Source of the DNA: Brevibacterium epidermidis NBRC 14811 | GTDB lineage: Bacteria > Actinomycetota > Actinomycetes > Actinomycetales > Brevibacteriaceae | DNA: 64,000 nucleotides | Direction of reading: 5' to 3' | Assembly (NCBI RefSeq): GCF_001570805.1 | Contig: NZ_BCSJ01000011.1 | Location: forward strand, 278,828 to 342,827 | Shown here: positions 24,661-33,714 of the stretch, in pieces | How positions within the stretch are numbered: the first letter of the stretch is position 1 | Layout: each line of letters begins with the position of its first letter | Made by a program: the position numbers and the translations under genes | Notes under the pieces: generated by a model | Databases searched by the model: none | Told to the model about the DNA's origin: nothing | What the model saw: the letters and a program-made list of their open reading frames with translations, nothing else

Positions 24661-27639
24661 ATGAACGATACCGACGGTACAGAGTCGACAGATCCGACCG
24701 AAGGCATTCTCGCGGACCTCGCGAATCTGCAGCAGTCGGCCAACGCCACGAATGCCGAACACGAGGATGTCGACGACAGCGTGCGCGCACGGCTTGACGA
24801 CATCGCCGAGGCGGCCGAATCTCTGCGCATCGGCGACGCCGATGACAATGACGACGAAGAGGACGAACCCGCCCCTCGCCGAGGCGGCCCGAAATCAGCA
24901 CGCGACGCCGTGGCCAATCGGGGACTCGTCTTCGAAGAGTTCGTCCGCGGAGACTCGGATGACGACGGCGATGACGATGATTCCGATGCCGGCGACGACG
25001 CTGATTCCGACGACTCCGATGACGAGTCGACGGCTGCGCAGGCTGCGCCGAGCTTCGACCCGCGCAACCCCTTTGCCGCGCCCGCTCCTGCCGCTTCCGC
25101 ACCCGAACCCCGCGCGGCCCCTGCAGTGCCCTACGACGGCGGCCTGATCTTCCAGGTGCCGAAGGCCGAACTCGCCGAGGTCGTCAAGGTCGAGGACGAG
25201 TCCGACGACTGGGACGATTCCGACGACACCGATGACGACACCTCGTCCTCGCAGGAGAACCGCCACAACGACAGTGACGAGGACGAGAACTCGAACGGTC
25301 CGCGTCGCCGGCGGGGCGGCCGCGGCCGTCGCTCGCGCAATCGCGACGACTCCCACGACGATTCCTCGGACTCCGCTGACGATGCGAAGGACTCCGAGGA
25401 CGACTCCTCGGACTCTGCCGACAGCAACGACTCGAAGTCCTCGAAGCGGGGATCGCGATCGAACAATCGCGGTTCGAAGCAGAACTCGGATTCGGACAAT
25501 GAGGACTCACACTCGAAGTCGGACCACAAGGACTCCGACCACAAGGACTCCGACGATTCGGACGATGGTGACGACGACTCCGACAGCGGCTCACGCCGTC
25601 GCCGCCGTCGCCGGTCCCGCACCCGCAGCACCGACCGTGACGAGGTCACCTCGCTCAAGGGTTCGACTCGCCTCGAAGCCAAGCGCCAGCGTCGCAAGGA
25701 AGGCCGCGAAGCCGGACGTCGTCGCCCCATCATCACCGAGGCCGAGTTCCTCGCCCGGCGGGAGTCCGTCGAGCGCACCATGCTGGTGCGTGAGAGCGGC
25801 GACCAGACACAGCTCGTCGTCGTCGAAGACGGAATCGCGGTCGAGCACTACCTCAAGGAGAACCGTCAGCAGTCCTCGCTCATCGGCAACGTCTACCTGG
25901 GCAAGGTCCAGAACGTGCTGCCGAGCATGGAAGCGGCATTCATCGACATCGGCAAGGGCCGCAATGCCGTGCTCTACGCCGGTGAAGTCAACTGGGATGC
26001 ACTCGGCATGGACGGCAAGGCGCGCCGCATCGAAACCGCGCTGAGCCCCGGGGATGCCGTTCTCGTGCAGGTGACGAAGGACCCGATCGGGCACAAGGGC
26101 GCCCGCCTGACCAGTCAGATCTCTCTGCCCGGACGATTCCTCGTCTACGTGCCCGGCAACTCGATGACCGGTATCTCGCGGAAGCTGCCCGACAATGAAC
26201 GAGCACGCCTGAAGAAGCTGCTCAAGCAGCTTGTCGGCGACTCGAACGGTGTCATCGTGCGCACCGCCGCCGAGGGTGCCACCGACACCGACCTCTCGCG
26301 TGACGTCGAACGTCTTGCCAAGCGGTGGGAGACGATCGAGAAGAAGTCCAAGTCGACGAAGGTGCTGGCTCCGCAGCTTCTCTACAGCGAGCCGGACATG
26401 ATCGTGCGCATCATCCGCGATGTCTTCAACGAGGACTTCAACTCGCTCGTCATCGACGGCGACGGTGCATGGAACACGATCCACGAGTATGTCGAATCCG
26501 TTGCCCCGGACCTGCTCGACCGTGTGCACAGCTACAACGAGGACGAGGACATCTTCGATCACTACCGGATCGAAGAGCAGATTCAGAAGGCGCTCCAGCG
26601 TACGGTGAATCTGCCCTCGGGCGGTTCGCTCGTCATCGACCGCACCGAAGCGATGACGGTCGTCGACGTCAACACCGGCAAGTTCACCGGCTCCGGAGGC
26701 AATCTCGAGGAGACGGTGACCCGCAACAACCTCGAAGCCGCCGAGGAGGTCATCCGCCAGATCCGTCTGCGTGACATCGGCGGAATCATCGTCGTCGACT
26801 TCATCGACATGGTGCTCGAATCCAACCGCGATCTCGTGGTGCGCCGCCTCGTCGAATGTCTGGGCCGTGACCGGACGAAGCATCAGGTCGCCGAGGTGAC
26901 TTCACTGGGACTCGTGCAGATGACGCGCAAGCGCATCGGCACCGGACTCGCCGAATCCCTCGTCAGCGCTGGTGAGGACCTCACCGGCCGGGGACTGCTG
27001 CTGCCCGGCTCGGAAGAAGACGGCTCGAAGGCCCACCGCGGCAACCGGTCGTCGAACCACGACAACCGACGTGACCGCAAGCGTCGGGGTGACTCCGGCT
27101 CGAAGTCCAAGCACAACGAGTCCGAGACGACAGAGGAGAACGTGTCCTCGGACGCGTCACGGTCGGCCGTCGCCGCGATCGCGAAGGCCACTCTGAAGAA
27201 GGACGACGCGGAACCGACCGAGTCGAAGTCCGACGCTCAGACTGATAGTGCGGACTCTGCGAACAACGACGAAGGCGGAAAGCCCCGATCGCGTTCACGC
27301 AACGGGCGGCGCCGTTCTCGTTCGAACCGCAACGACGAATCGCAGACGGAGACGTCAGACGAGAAGTCGAGCAGGGACGAGCAGTCGTCGGCTGCGGAAG
27401 AGAAGCCTGCGGCCGAACAGAAGCCCGCAGCCGAGCAGAAGCCTGCAGCGGAAGAGAAGCCGGCTGCCGACGAGCCGAAGGACCTGCCATTGATGATCGG
27501 CACGGACAGCGAGACGAAGGTCGCCGCTGCCGCACCCGTCAAGCGCGCCCCGGCGAAGAAGAGCGAACCGGCGAAGAAGGCTCCTGCACCCAAGCAGGAA
27601 CAGCTGCCGACTTCGTTCGTCATCATCGGCGAGGACTGA
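24661..27639 (+). CDS. rne: ribonuclease E/G family endoribonuclease
   Basis: A 992-residue RNase E/G. Order: an acidic, Asp/Ser-rich N-terminal extension of about 320 residues (runs of DDSDD and DSDD, then basic RRRRRRSR), the S1 domain from about residue 400 (SSLIGNVYLGKVQNVLPSMEAAF), the RNase H-like and DNase I-like catalytic core with metal-binding D669 (VVDVN) and D713 (VVDFIDM), then a basic and Glu/Ala/Lys/Pro-rich tail with tandem AAEEKP repeats. In actinobacteria it matures rRNA and starts mRNA decay, with the disordered flanks recruiting RNA and partner enzymes. ATG 24661 is preferred over 24649 because GGGAG lies 6-10 bases upstream. Confidence 0.95.
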   Translation: MNDTDGTESTDPTEGILADLANLQQSANATNAEHEDVDDSVRARLDDIAEAAESLRIGDADDNDDEEDEPAPRRGGPKSARDAVANRGLVFEEFVRGDSDDDGDDDDSDAGDDADSDDSDDESTAAQAAPSFDPRNPFAAPAPAASAPEPRAAPAVPYDGGLIFQVPKAELAEVVKVEDESDDWDDSDDTDDDTSSSQENRHNDSDEDENSNGPRRRRGGRGRRSRNRDDSHDDSSDSADDAKDSEDDSSDSADSNDSKSSKRGSRSNNRGSKQNSDSDNEDSHSKSDHKDSDHKDSDDSDDGDDDSDSGSRRRRRRRSRTRSTDRDEVTSLKGSTRLEAKRQRRKEGREAGRRRPIITEAEFLARRESVERTMLVRESGDQTQLVVVEDGIAVEHYLKENRQQSSLIGNVYLGKVQNVLPSMEAAFIDIGKGRNAVLYAGEVNWDALGMDGKARRIETALSPGDAVLVQVTKDPIGHKGARLTSQISLPGRFLVYVPGNSMTGISRKLPDNERARLKKLLKQLVGDSNGVIVRTAAEGATDTDLSRDVERLAKRWETIEKKSKSTKVLAPQLLYSEPDMIVRIIRDVFNEDFNSLVIDGDGAWNTIHEYVESVAPDLLDRVHSYNEDEDIFDHYRIEEQIQKALQRTVNLPSGGSLVIDRTEAMTVVDVNTGKFTGSGGNLEETVTRNNLEAAEEVIRQIRLRDIGGIIVVDFIDMVLESNRDLVVRRLVECLGRDRTKHQVAEVTSLGLVQMTRKRIGTGLAESLVSAGEDLTGRGLLLPGSEEDGSKAHRGNRSSNHDNRRDRKRRGDSGSKSKHNESETTEENVSSDASRSAVAAIAKATLKKDDAEPTESKSDAQTDSADSANNDEGGKPRSRSRNGRRRSRSNRNDESQTETSDEKSSRDEQSSAAEEKPAAEQKPAAEQKPAAEEKPAADEPKDLPLMIGTDSETKVAAAAPVKRAPAKKSEPAKKAPAPKQEQLPTSFVIIGED
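27391..27462 (+). repeat. four 18-base tandem repeats in rne
   Basis: Four units of 18 bases encode AAEEKP, AAEQKP, AAEQKP and AAEEKP in a row, with a decayed fifth (AADEPK). Bases vary at third positions, so the repeat is kept at protein level in the disordered tail. Confidence 0.85.
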
Positions 27640-27657
27640 GCACCACACCCTCGTTGA

Positions 27658-27708
27658 GACACGACAGCGCCCCGCCGACGGATAACGTCGACGGGGCGCT
27701 GTCGTGTC
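27658..27708. terminator. bidirectional terminator between rne and the SPFH gene
   Basis: Arms 27658-27680 and 27686-27708 pair over 23 positions with a single mismatch and loop GATAA. It serves the convergent rne and SPFH genes. Confidence 0.88.
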
Positions 27709-27730
27709 AGGCGATCCTCTTACCGGATAG

Positions 27731-29125
27731 TCAGCCTGCCGACTGCTGATTGCGCGTGGTGCTGATGGTGGGCTGCGCCGCCTGATCGCCGCAGAGCACG
27801 ATCATCAGGTTCGACACGAGATCGCTGCGTTCGGTCTGCCCGAGTGTGACGATCCGTCGACCTTCGATCTCCTCGATCGCCGTCTCCACCATTCCGACAG
27901 CTCCTTCGACGATGAGCTGACGAGCAGCGACGACGGCCGTGGCCTGCTGGCGTTGGAGCATGGCACGGGCGATCTCCGGAGCATAGGCCAATTGGGTGAT
28001 GCGCGATTCGATGACCGTGACGCCGGCGGCCATGACCCGGGCGGCGACCTCATCGGAGAGTCGCGAGGTGATCTCGTCGGCGTTGTCACGCAGCGACATG
28101 CGGCGCGGATCCGAGGAATCGTAGGCGTAGGAGTTCGCGATGTGCCGAACAGCGGTCTCGGCCTGGATTGCGACGAACTCTTCGAAGTCATCGACCTCGA
28201 ACATCGCCTGTGCAGTGTCCCTGACCTGCCAGACGACCACGGCGCCGATCTCGATCGGATTGCCGTCGAGGTCGTTGACCTTCAGAGTCGAGGTCTCATG
28301 ATTGCGGATGCGCGTCGAGATCTGGTCCTTCGTATAGAAGGGATTGACGAATCGCAGTCCCGATTGTCTGACCGTGCCGACGTACTTGCCGTAGAGCTGG
28401 AGGACGACGGCGTGTCCGGGCGCCACCGAGGTGCATCCTCTGAACAGGAACATCGAGGCGATGAAGCACAGCACGGCGACGATGAAGAGGACGACGCCGA
28501 CGGCGACCTGGGCGAAGCTCATGACGAAGCCGATGATGCCCATGAGCACAGCGGCGAGGAGCAGGGCGATGGCACCGACGATAGCGAAATAGCCGGAGAC
28601 CCCGCCGGCCGGCTTCTCGCGCACGCGTTCACCGTCGGGGGAGACAATGCGCGTGGGGGCCGAGTTGGGCTGTCCTGGCCCTGAGGGAGGCCGACCGGAG
28701 TCCGGCGCCTGCACAGGTGAGCGTCGGGGCCCGCGGGCCGGTGCCGGCGATGCGGCGGGTCCAGCGCCGGAATTCGGCCCCGGACCTGAACCAAGACCCT
28801 GTTCCGGGTGTCGACTCCGTCGTGCCGGCGGCAGAGGTGAGCCTTCACCGTGGTGCGGCGGGGCACCGGTGTTCGCTTGAGCTCCAGCGGGCGGACCATA
28901 CTGTGCCGTCGACTCCGAACCTCCGATCGACCCGGACTGAGCGCCCTGGGACCCATAGTGCCCGTTGGGATTCGTCACAGCCTCCGCACCGGGGTATGCC
29001 GAAGGCTGACCGTGGCCGGATTGGATGTGAGTGCTCGGATCTCCGCTGGGAATCGGGCCTCGATCGGCGGATGAGTTGGGGGTTCGAGGCGGCCGCTGAC
29101 CTGGTTGCTGAGGGTTCTGAGTCAT
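27731..29125 (-). CDS. SPFH (band 7) domain membrane protein
   Basis: A 464-residue protein. Residues 1-170 are disordered and rich in Pro, Gly, Ser and Gln; two hydrophobic segments follow at about 180-235; then a full SPFH/prohibitin domain (GHAVVLQLYGKYVGTVRQSGLRFVNPFY, VNDLDGNPIEIGAVVVWQV) and the helical stretch RQQATAVVAARQLIVEGAVGMVE. SPFH proteins oligomerise at membranes, organise microdomains and often restrain membrane proteases. No NfeD or protease partner is adjacent. A TAAACT -10-like box ends 6 bases before the ATG, so the mRNA may be leaderless. Confidence 0.9.
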   Translation of the reverse strand: MTQNPQQPGQRPPRTPNSSADRGPIPSGDPSTHIQSGHGQPSAYPGAEAVTNPNGHYGSQGAQSGSIGGSESTAQYGPPAGAQANTGAPPHHGEGSPLPPARRSRHPEQGLGSGPGPNSGAGPAASPAPARGPRRSPVQAPDSGRPPSGPGQPNSAPTRIVSPDGERVREKPAGGVSGYFAIVGAIALLLAAVLMGIIGFVMSFAQVAVGVVLFIVAVLCFIASMFLFRGCTSVAPGHAVVLQLYGKYVGTVRQSGLRFVNPFYTKDQISTRIRNHETSTLKVNDLDGNPIEIGAVVVWQVRDTAQAMFEVDDFEEFVAIQAETAVRHIANSYAYDSSDPRRMSLRDNADEITSRLSDEVAARVMAAGVTVIESRITQLAYAPEIARAMLQRQQATAVVAARQLIVEGAVGMVETAIEEIEGRRIVTLGQTERSDLVSNLMIVLCGDQAAQPTISTTRNQQSAG

Positions 29126-29206
29126 GTTCCCAGTTTAGGCCAGTTGATGAGACACGAATCTCAAATGGCCGCAGAGCCCCCTGTTTCGTAACGGTTCGAT
29201 AACTGA

Positions 29207-29231
29207 AAGCGTTCCATAAGCTGGAACGCTT
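29207..29231 (+). promoter_or_regulatory. palindromic operator before the alanine symporter gene
   Basis: AAGCGTTCCA and TGGAACGCTT form a perfect 10+10 inverted repeat with a 5-base spacer (TAAGC), 34 bases before the symporter ATG. Symmetry, spacing and place fit a dimeric repressor site, for instance of the LacI or GntR type. Just upstream TGAGA-N6-TCTCA (29149-29164) is a weaker repeat. Confidence 0.6.
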
Positions 29232-29265
29232 GAATGTGACACAAGTCTCAGTAAGTTGTCTCACT

Positions 29266-30795
29266 ATGAACAATCTTCATATCTCAGCAGCGCCGGTCTC
29301 TCCGGTCGACGATGCCATCAACTCATGGTTCGAACCGATCGCGACGTGGTTCGGCAGCGTCATCTTCTTTCCGATCACCATCGGATCGATCTCGTTTCCC
29401 TTCGTCGTCCTGTGGCTGATCTTCGCGGCCGGGGTCTTCACCGTCTACTTCGGCTTCATCCAAGCTCGAGGGGCGAAACTGTCGCTCGAGATCATCCGCG
29501 GCAAATTCTCCTCGAAGTCCGACCCGGGCGAAGTCACTCACTTCCAGGCTCTCGCCTCCGCGCTGTCGGGTACCGTCGGTCTCGGCAATATCGCCGGTGT
29601 CGGTGTGGCTATCGCCCTCGGCGGTCCAGGTGCGACCTTCTGGATGATCATCGCCGGTCTCTTGGGCATGTGCACGAAGTTCGTCGAATGCACCCTCGGA
29701 GTGAAATACCGTGAGATCGACGAGAACGGGGTGGTCCACGGCGGACCATTCAAGTATCTCCCTGTGGCCTTCCGCCGCTTCTCCAAGCCGGTGGCCACGG
29801 TGCTCACCGGACTGTTCGCCATCGCCATCCTCATCTTCGGCATCGTCGGCGGCGGCATGTTCCAGGCCAATCAGACCTTTGCCCAGGTCCGCACGGCCAC
29901 GGGCGGCGACGACGGGATCCTCGCCGGGCCCTTCGCCTCGCTCATCTTCGGAATCATCTTCGCAGCGCTCGTCGCCCTGGTCATCCTCGGCGGGATCCGT
30001 TCGATCGCGAAGGTCACCGACAAGCTCGTTCCCGGTATGGCCATCTTCTACGTCATCTCATGTCTCCTCGTGCTCGGGCTCAACTTCTCGAACATCCCGG
30101 CCGCTATCGGTGAGATCTTCGCCGGGGCGTTCAACCCGCAGGGTGTGGCCGGCGGCATTGTCGGAGTCATGATCATCGGCTTCCAGCGTTCGGCGTTCTC
30201 CAACGAGGCCGGCATCGGATCGGCACCGATCGCCCACTCGGCGGTCAAGACCCGCCGTCCGATCTCGGAGGGATTCGTAGCACTCCTCGAGCCCTTCATC
30301 GATACGGTCGTCGTCTGCACCATGACGGCGCTGACGATCATCGTCGCCAATCAGGCCTCCTACCGAGAGGACCTCGGCGCCGGTGAGATCGGGGGCGTGG
30401 CCCTGACTTCGGACGCCTTCTCGACCGTCGCCTCGTGGTACCCGGTCCTGCTGGCCATCGCTGTCGCGCTGTTCGCCTTCTCGACCCTCATCACCTGGGC
30501 GTACTACGGAGAGCAGGCATGGAGCTACCTGTTCGGCAATGCGAAGGCCAGCGTCACCGTCTTCCGCACACTGGTCTGCCTCTTCGTCGTCGTCGGCTGT
30601 GTGGCGACCTTCTCGAAGGTCGTCGAGTTCGCGGACGCCGCACTCTTCATGTGTGCCTTCATCAACATCCTCGGCCTCTACATGCTCATGCCGGTGGTCA
30701 AGAAGGAGATGAAGAAGTACCTCGCCGACCGCAAGGCCGGAACATTGAACGACCCGGACACGACCGACGCGGTCCCGGTCGACCAGCCCGCCTGA
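29266..30795 (+). CDS. alanine/glycine:sodium symporter (AGCS family)
   Basis: A 509-residue integral membrane protein with about 11 helices. The family motif GTVGLGNIAGVGVAIALGGPGATFWM is intact, as are FVECTLGVKYRE and FQRSAFSNEAGIGSAPIAHSA. It imports alanine or glycine with sodium. The ATG at 29266 starts just before the first helix; frames opening at 29230 or 29236 overlap the putative operator and lack a ribosome site. It is a single gene between the divergent SPFH gene and chorismate mutase. The C-terminus is a short acidic cytoplasmic tail. The Mrp antiporter in the same window would help restore the sodium gradient it uses. Confidence 0.93.
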   Translation: MNNLHISAAPVSPVDDAINSWFEPIATWFGSVIFFPITIGSISFPFVVLWLIFAAGVFTVYFGFIQARGAKLSLEIIRGKFSSKSDPGEVTHFQALASALSGTVGLGNIAGVGVAIALGGPGATFWMIIAGLLGMCTKFVECTLGVKYREIDENGVVHGGPFKYLPVAFRRFSKPVATVLTGLFAIAILIFGIVGGGMFQANQTFAQVRTATGGDDGILAGPFASLIFGIIFAALVALVILGGIRSIAKVTDKLVPGMAIFYVISCLLVLGLNFSNIPAAIGEIFAGAFNPQGVAGGIVGVMIIGFQRSAFSNEAGIGSAPIAHSAVKTRRPISEGFVALLEPFIDTVVVCTMTALTIIVANQASYREDLGAGEIGGVALTSDAFSTVASWYPVLLAIAVALFAFSTLITWAYYGEQAWSYLFGNAKASVTVFRTLVCLFVVVGCVATFSKVVEFADAALFMCAFINILGLYMLMPVVKKEMKKYLADRKAGTLNDPDTTDAVPVDQPA

Positions 30796-30844
30796 GTCTC
30801 AATCTCCTCTTCGAGGTGAGGGGGGCAGCCACTATCAAGGAACA

Positions 30845-30878
30845 CTGTGCGCCGCGGCCATTCGGACGCGGCGCACAG
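30845..30878 (+). terminator. hairpin after the alanine symporter gene
   Basis: CTGTGCGCCGCG and CGCGGCGCACAG pair perfectly over 12 bases with a 10-base loop, 50 bases after the symporter stop and 30 bases before chorismate mutase. No T-run; a stem terminator is likely. Confidence 0.6.
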
Positions 30879-30907
30879 GTGTATTCGAGCATCGCTAGAC
30901 TGGGTGC

Positions 30908-31225
30908 GTGGATGAGAACAGATACGACAGAACACGCGCAGTCGAATGGCTGCAGGAGCTGCGGGGCAGCATCGACAACATCGATGCCTCCCTCGTCCAT
31001 CTTCTGGCCGAGCGCTTCAAACTCACCGAACGCGTCGGCGAGCTCAAAGCCGACCATGGTCTGCCTCCAGCCGATGAGTCCCGGGAGGCCCGGCAGGTCG
31101 CCCGGCTGCGGGAACTCGCCGAGGAGTCCCACCTGGATCCCGAGTTCGCGGAGAAGTTCCTGGCGTTCATCGTCGCCGAGGTCATCCGTCGGCACGAACG
31201 CATCGCGGAGTCGCGCGAGAGCTGA
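30908..31225 (+). CDS. chorismate mutase (AroQ type)
   Basis: A 105-residue all-helical protein that converts chorismate to prephenate for Phe/Tyr synthesis. AroQ marks: LRGSIDNIDASLVHLLAERFKLTERVGELKA with the active-site Arg and Lys, and REARQVARLRELAEE then FLAFIVAEVIRRHE. It is cytoplasmic, with no signal peptide. The size fits the monofunctional actinobacterial enzyme that is boosted by DAHP synthase. The start is a GTG at 30908. No other aromatic pathway gene is near. Confidence 0.9.
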   Translation: MDENRYDRTRAVEWLQELRGSIDNIDASLVHLLAERFKLTERVGELKADHGLPPADESREARQVARLRELAEESHLDPEFAEKFLAFIVAEVIRRHERIAESRES

Positions 31226-31314
31226 GCGGGAGCGCTGTGGAGCTCGCATTCTCCGCAGGTGAACGAGAGATGGCTCACAATCTGCAGATCGGCCGCCGAA
31301 CATGGGAGATGGGT

Positions 31315-31344
31315 TTGCCGATGGTGTGTTCTCTCGATTAGAAT
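31315..31344 (+). promoter_or_regulatory. promoter of rplU-rpmA
   Basis: TTGCCG (31315-31320) and TAGAAT (31339-31344) with 18-base spacing. The start point would be near 31351, giving a leader of about 120 bases before rplU. The leader may hold ribosomal-protein feedback structure; I see no classical motif. Confidence 0.7.
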
Positions 31345-31471
31345 TGATCGTCGGTGCGCGTGAAGCACCACGGCTGGTGATTCCTCTCAATGGGATGTCT
31401 GCAGGATCCGTTCTGCGGCAGCCAAGGGACAACCGCCGTTCGTTTGTTTTCAACAGAAAGAGGGTTCGACC

Positions 31472-31780
31472 ATGGTCTACGCCATCGTCCGCGCCGGAGG
31501 CCACCAGGAAAAGGTGAGCGTCGGCGACATCATCACAGTCAACCGAATGAAGGCGAAGGCTGGAGACAGCGTCGAACTCGATGCCGTACTTCTTGTCGAC
31601 GGTGAGACGGTCACGACCGATCCCGACGCTCTGGCGAAGGTCTCGGTCAGCGCTGAGGTCGCCGGTGAACTCCGCGGTCCCAAGATTGTGATCCAGAAGT
31701 ACAAGAACAAGACCGGGTACAAGAAGCGTCAGGGCCACCGCCAGGACCTCACCCGTCTGAAGATCACGAACATCAAGTAA
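31472..31780 (+). CDS. rplU: 50S ribosomal protein L21
   Basis: A 102-residue ribosomal protein that binds 23S rRNA. It starts [18 protein letters not shown] and has the signature [21 protein letters not shown] near the C-terminus. ATG at 31472 has AAAGAGG upstream. It is followed 15 bases later by rpmA, the universal pairing. Confidence 0.98.
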   Translation: MVYAIVRAGGHQEKVSVGDIITVNRMKAKAGDSVELDAVLLVDGETVTTDPDALAKVSVSAEVAGELRGPKIVIQKYKNKTGYKKRQGHRQDLTRLKITNIK

Positions 31781-31795
31781 GAGGAGACTTCTCAC

Positions 31796-32047
31796 ATGGC
31801 AAGCAAAAAGGGAGTCAGCTCGACCCGCAACGGTCGCGACTCGAACCCACAGTACCTCGGCGTGAAGCGCTTCGGCGGCCAGGCCGTCAAGGCCGGCGAG
31901 ATCATCGTCCGCCAGCGCGGAACCAAGTTCCACCCCGGAGCCAACGTCGGCCGTGGAGGAGACGATACCCTCTTCGCTCTGACTGCCGGCGCCGTGGAAT
32001 TCGGCACCCGCAACGGTCGCAAGATCGTCAACATCGTCGGAGCCTGA
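31796..32047 (+). CDS. rpmA: 50S ribosomal protein L27
   Basis: An 83-residue protein whose N-terminus reaches the peptidyl transferase centre. It begins [27 protein letters not shown], with no Firmicutes-type cleavable extension. ATG at 31796 follows GAGGAG. A terminator-like hairpin separates it from obg. Confidence 0.98.
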   Translation: MASKKGVSSTRNGRDSNPQYLGVKRFGGQAVKAGEIIVRQRGTKFHPGANVGRGGDDTLFALTAGAVEFGTRNGRKIVNIVGA

Positions 32048-32100
32048 TCCTTTCCGGATCCGTTCCGTCGTCAATATGATCTCTCCCTGAACGAGGGAGC

Positions 32101-32132
32101 ATGAAGGGTGAGTCGAACGACTCACCCTTCAT
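32101..32132 (+). terminator. terminator after rpmA
   Basis: ATGAAGGGTGAGTCG and CGACTCACCCTTCAT are exact complements (32101-32115 and 32118-32132). The hairpin lies between rpmA and obg, so the GTPase and proline genes may get only read-through or have their own promoter. Confidence 0.75.
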
Positions 32133-32148
32133 CTGATATAAGGACATT

Positions 32149-33714
32149 ATGGCCACCGAGTTCGTAGACCGTGTCACCGTTCACCTCGCCGCAGGCGCAG
32201 GTGGGAACGGGTGTGCCTCGATCAGGCGTGAGAAGTTCAAACCGCTCGGCGGTCCCGACGGCGCCGACGGCGGCAACGGCGGGAACATCATCTTCCGCGT
32301 CGACCGTCAGACCACGACGCTGCTTCCTCTCCATCACCGTCCGCATGTGCGTGCCGACGACGGGGGAATCGGCAAGGGCGATCTGCGGCACGGCGCCGAT
32401 GGACGAGACCTCATCGTCGACGTGCCCGAAGGCACGGTCGTGAAGAACACCAACGGCGATGTCATCGCCGACCTCATCGAGGACGGTACCGAGTTCACCG
32501 CCGCTGCCGGAGGCCGCGGCGGACTCGGCAATGCCGCGCTGGCATCGACGAAGCGCAAGGCCCCCGGCTTCGCGCTCCTCGGGGAGCCAGGGCAGAGCCT
32601 CAGCCTCGTCCTCGAACTCAAGACGATCGCCGATATCGCCCTCGTGGGTTACCCATCGGCGGGCAAATCAAGCCTCATTGCCGCGCTTTCTGCCGCGAAG
32701 CCGAAGATCGCCGACTACCCGTTCACGACGCTCGTGCCCAACCTCGGGGTCGTCCAGGCCGGGGACACGCGCTACACGGTCGCTGATGTTCCGGGACTCA
32801 TTCCCGGCGCATCGGAGGGCAAGGGACTCGGCCTCGAGTTCCTCCGCCACGTCGAACGCTGCGCCGGTCTCGTCCATGTCATCGACATGGCCACCTGGGA
32901 GCCCGGACGCGATCCCGTCTCCGACCTCACGATCATCGAATCCGAGCTCGCCGCCTATGCCGTCGACCTCGATGACGGCAGCGGACTCCTGCCGCTCTCC
33001 GATCGCCCGAAACTCGTGGCGCTGAACAAGGTCGATATTCCCGACGGCCGAGATCTCGCCGATATCGTCCGTCCCGACCTCGAAGCCGCCGGCTATCGGG
33101 TCTTCGAGATCTCAGCCGTCAGCCATGCCGGTCTCCGGGAGCTCTCGTTCGCCATGGCCGAACTCGTGCTCGCCGAACGGGAACGTCGCGCCGAGCTCGA
33201 AGCGACACCGCAGCGCATCGTCATCCGTCCGAAGGCCGTCGACGATCGCGGCTTCGAAGTCCGTTCCGAACGATCCTCCGACGGACCGCTGTTCCGAGTC
33301 CTCGGCGACAAGCCTCGGCGATGGGTGCAGCAGACGGACTTCGGCAACGACGAAGCAGTCGGCTACCTGGCCGACCGGCTCGAACACCTCGGCGTCGAAG
33401 AGGCGCTGTTCAAGGCCGGTGCCAAACCCGGTGACACGATCGTCGTCGGCGGAGACGACGGTGTCGTCTTCGACTGGGACCCCACGACCGTCGGCGGTGC
33501 CGAGCTGCTGGGCTCCCGCGGATCGGACGCCCGACTCGACGAGGATGCGCGAGCCACACGCAAGGAGCGCAAGGCGGCCTATCACGAGAAGATGGACGCG
33601 AAGGCCGCGACGCGGGCCGAGTTCGAACAGGAGCGCTTGGCCGAACGCTCTCACCGCGAGAGCAGCCAGGGTGCGCCCGCGACGCGGTCTGCTGAGGGAG
33701 CCGAAGAGGAGTGA
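32149..33714 (+). CDS. obg: GTPase ObgE/CgtA
   Basis: A 521-residue essential GTPase of large-subunit ribosome assembly. The Gly-rich Obg domain ([25 protein letters not shown]) spans about residues 1-160. The G domain has G1 [10 protein letters not shown]3 [10 protein letters not shown] and G4 NKVD. A C-terminal OCT domain ([30 protein letters not shown]) and a charged tail follow, as in other actinobacteria. ATG at 32149 has AAGGA at 5 bases. Its stop overlaps the proB start. Confidence 0.97.
   Translation: MATEFVDRVTVHLAAGAGGNGCASIRREKFKPLGGPDGADGGNGGNIIFRVDRQTTTLLPLHHRPHVRADDGGIGKGDLRHGADGRDLIVDVPEGTVVKNTNGDVIADLIEDGTEFTAAAGGRGGLGNAALASTKRKAPGFALLGEPGQSLSLVLELKTIADIALVGYPSAGKSSLIAALSAAKPKIADYPFTTLVPNLGVVQAGDTRYTVADVPGLIPGASEGKGLGLEFLRHVERCAGLVHVIDMATWEPGRDPVSDLTIIESELAAYAVDLDDGSGLLPLSDRPKLVALNKVDIPDGRDLADIVRPDLEAAGYRVFEISAVSHAGLRELSFAMAELVLAERERRAELEATPQRIVIRPKAVDDRGFEVRSERSSDGPLFRVLGDKPRRWVQQTDFGNDEAVGYLADRLEHLGVEEALFKAGAKPGDTIVVGGDDGVVFDWDPTTVGGAELLGSRGSDARLDEDARATRKERKAAYHEKMDAKAATRAEFEQERLAERSHRESSQGAPATRSAEGAEEE

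Noticed and set aside
25591..26883. 430-codon minus-strand frame inside rne
   Set aside because: Antisense to the catalytic core of RNase E/G, which is clearly coding.
27391..27462. Tandem repeats considered as a CRISPR-like or phase-variable array
   Set aside because: In-frame protein repeats of 18 bases with no spacers and no slippage-prone identity.
30698..32125. 475-codon minus-strand frame across chorismate mutase, rplU and rpmA
   Set aside because: It runs across three verified plus-strand genes and their promoter.
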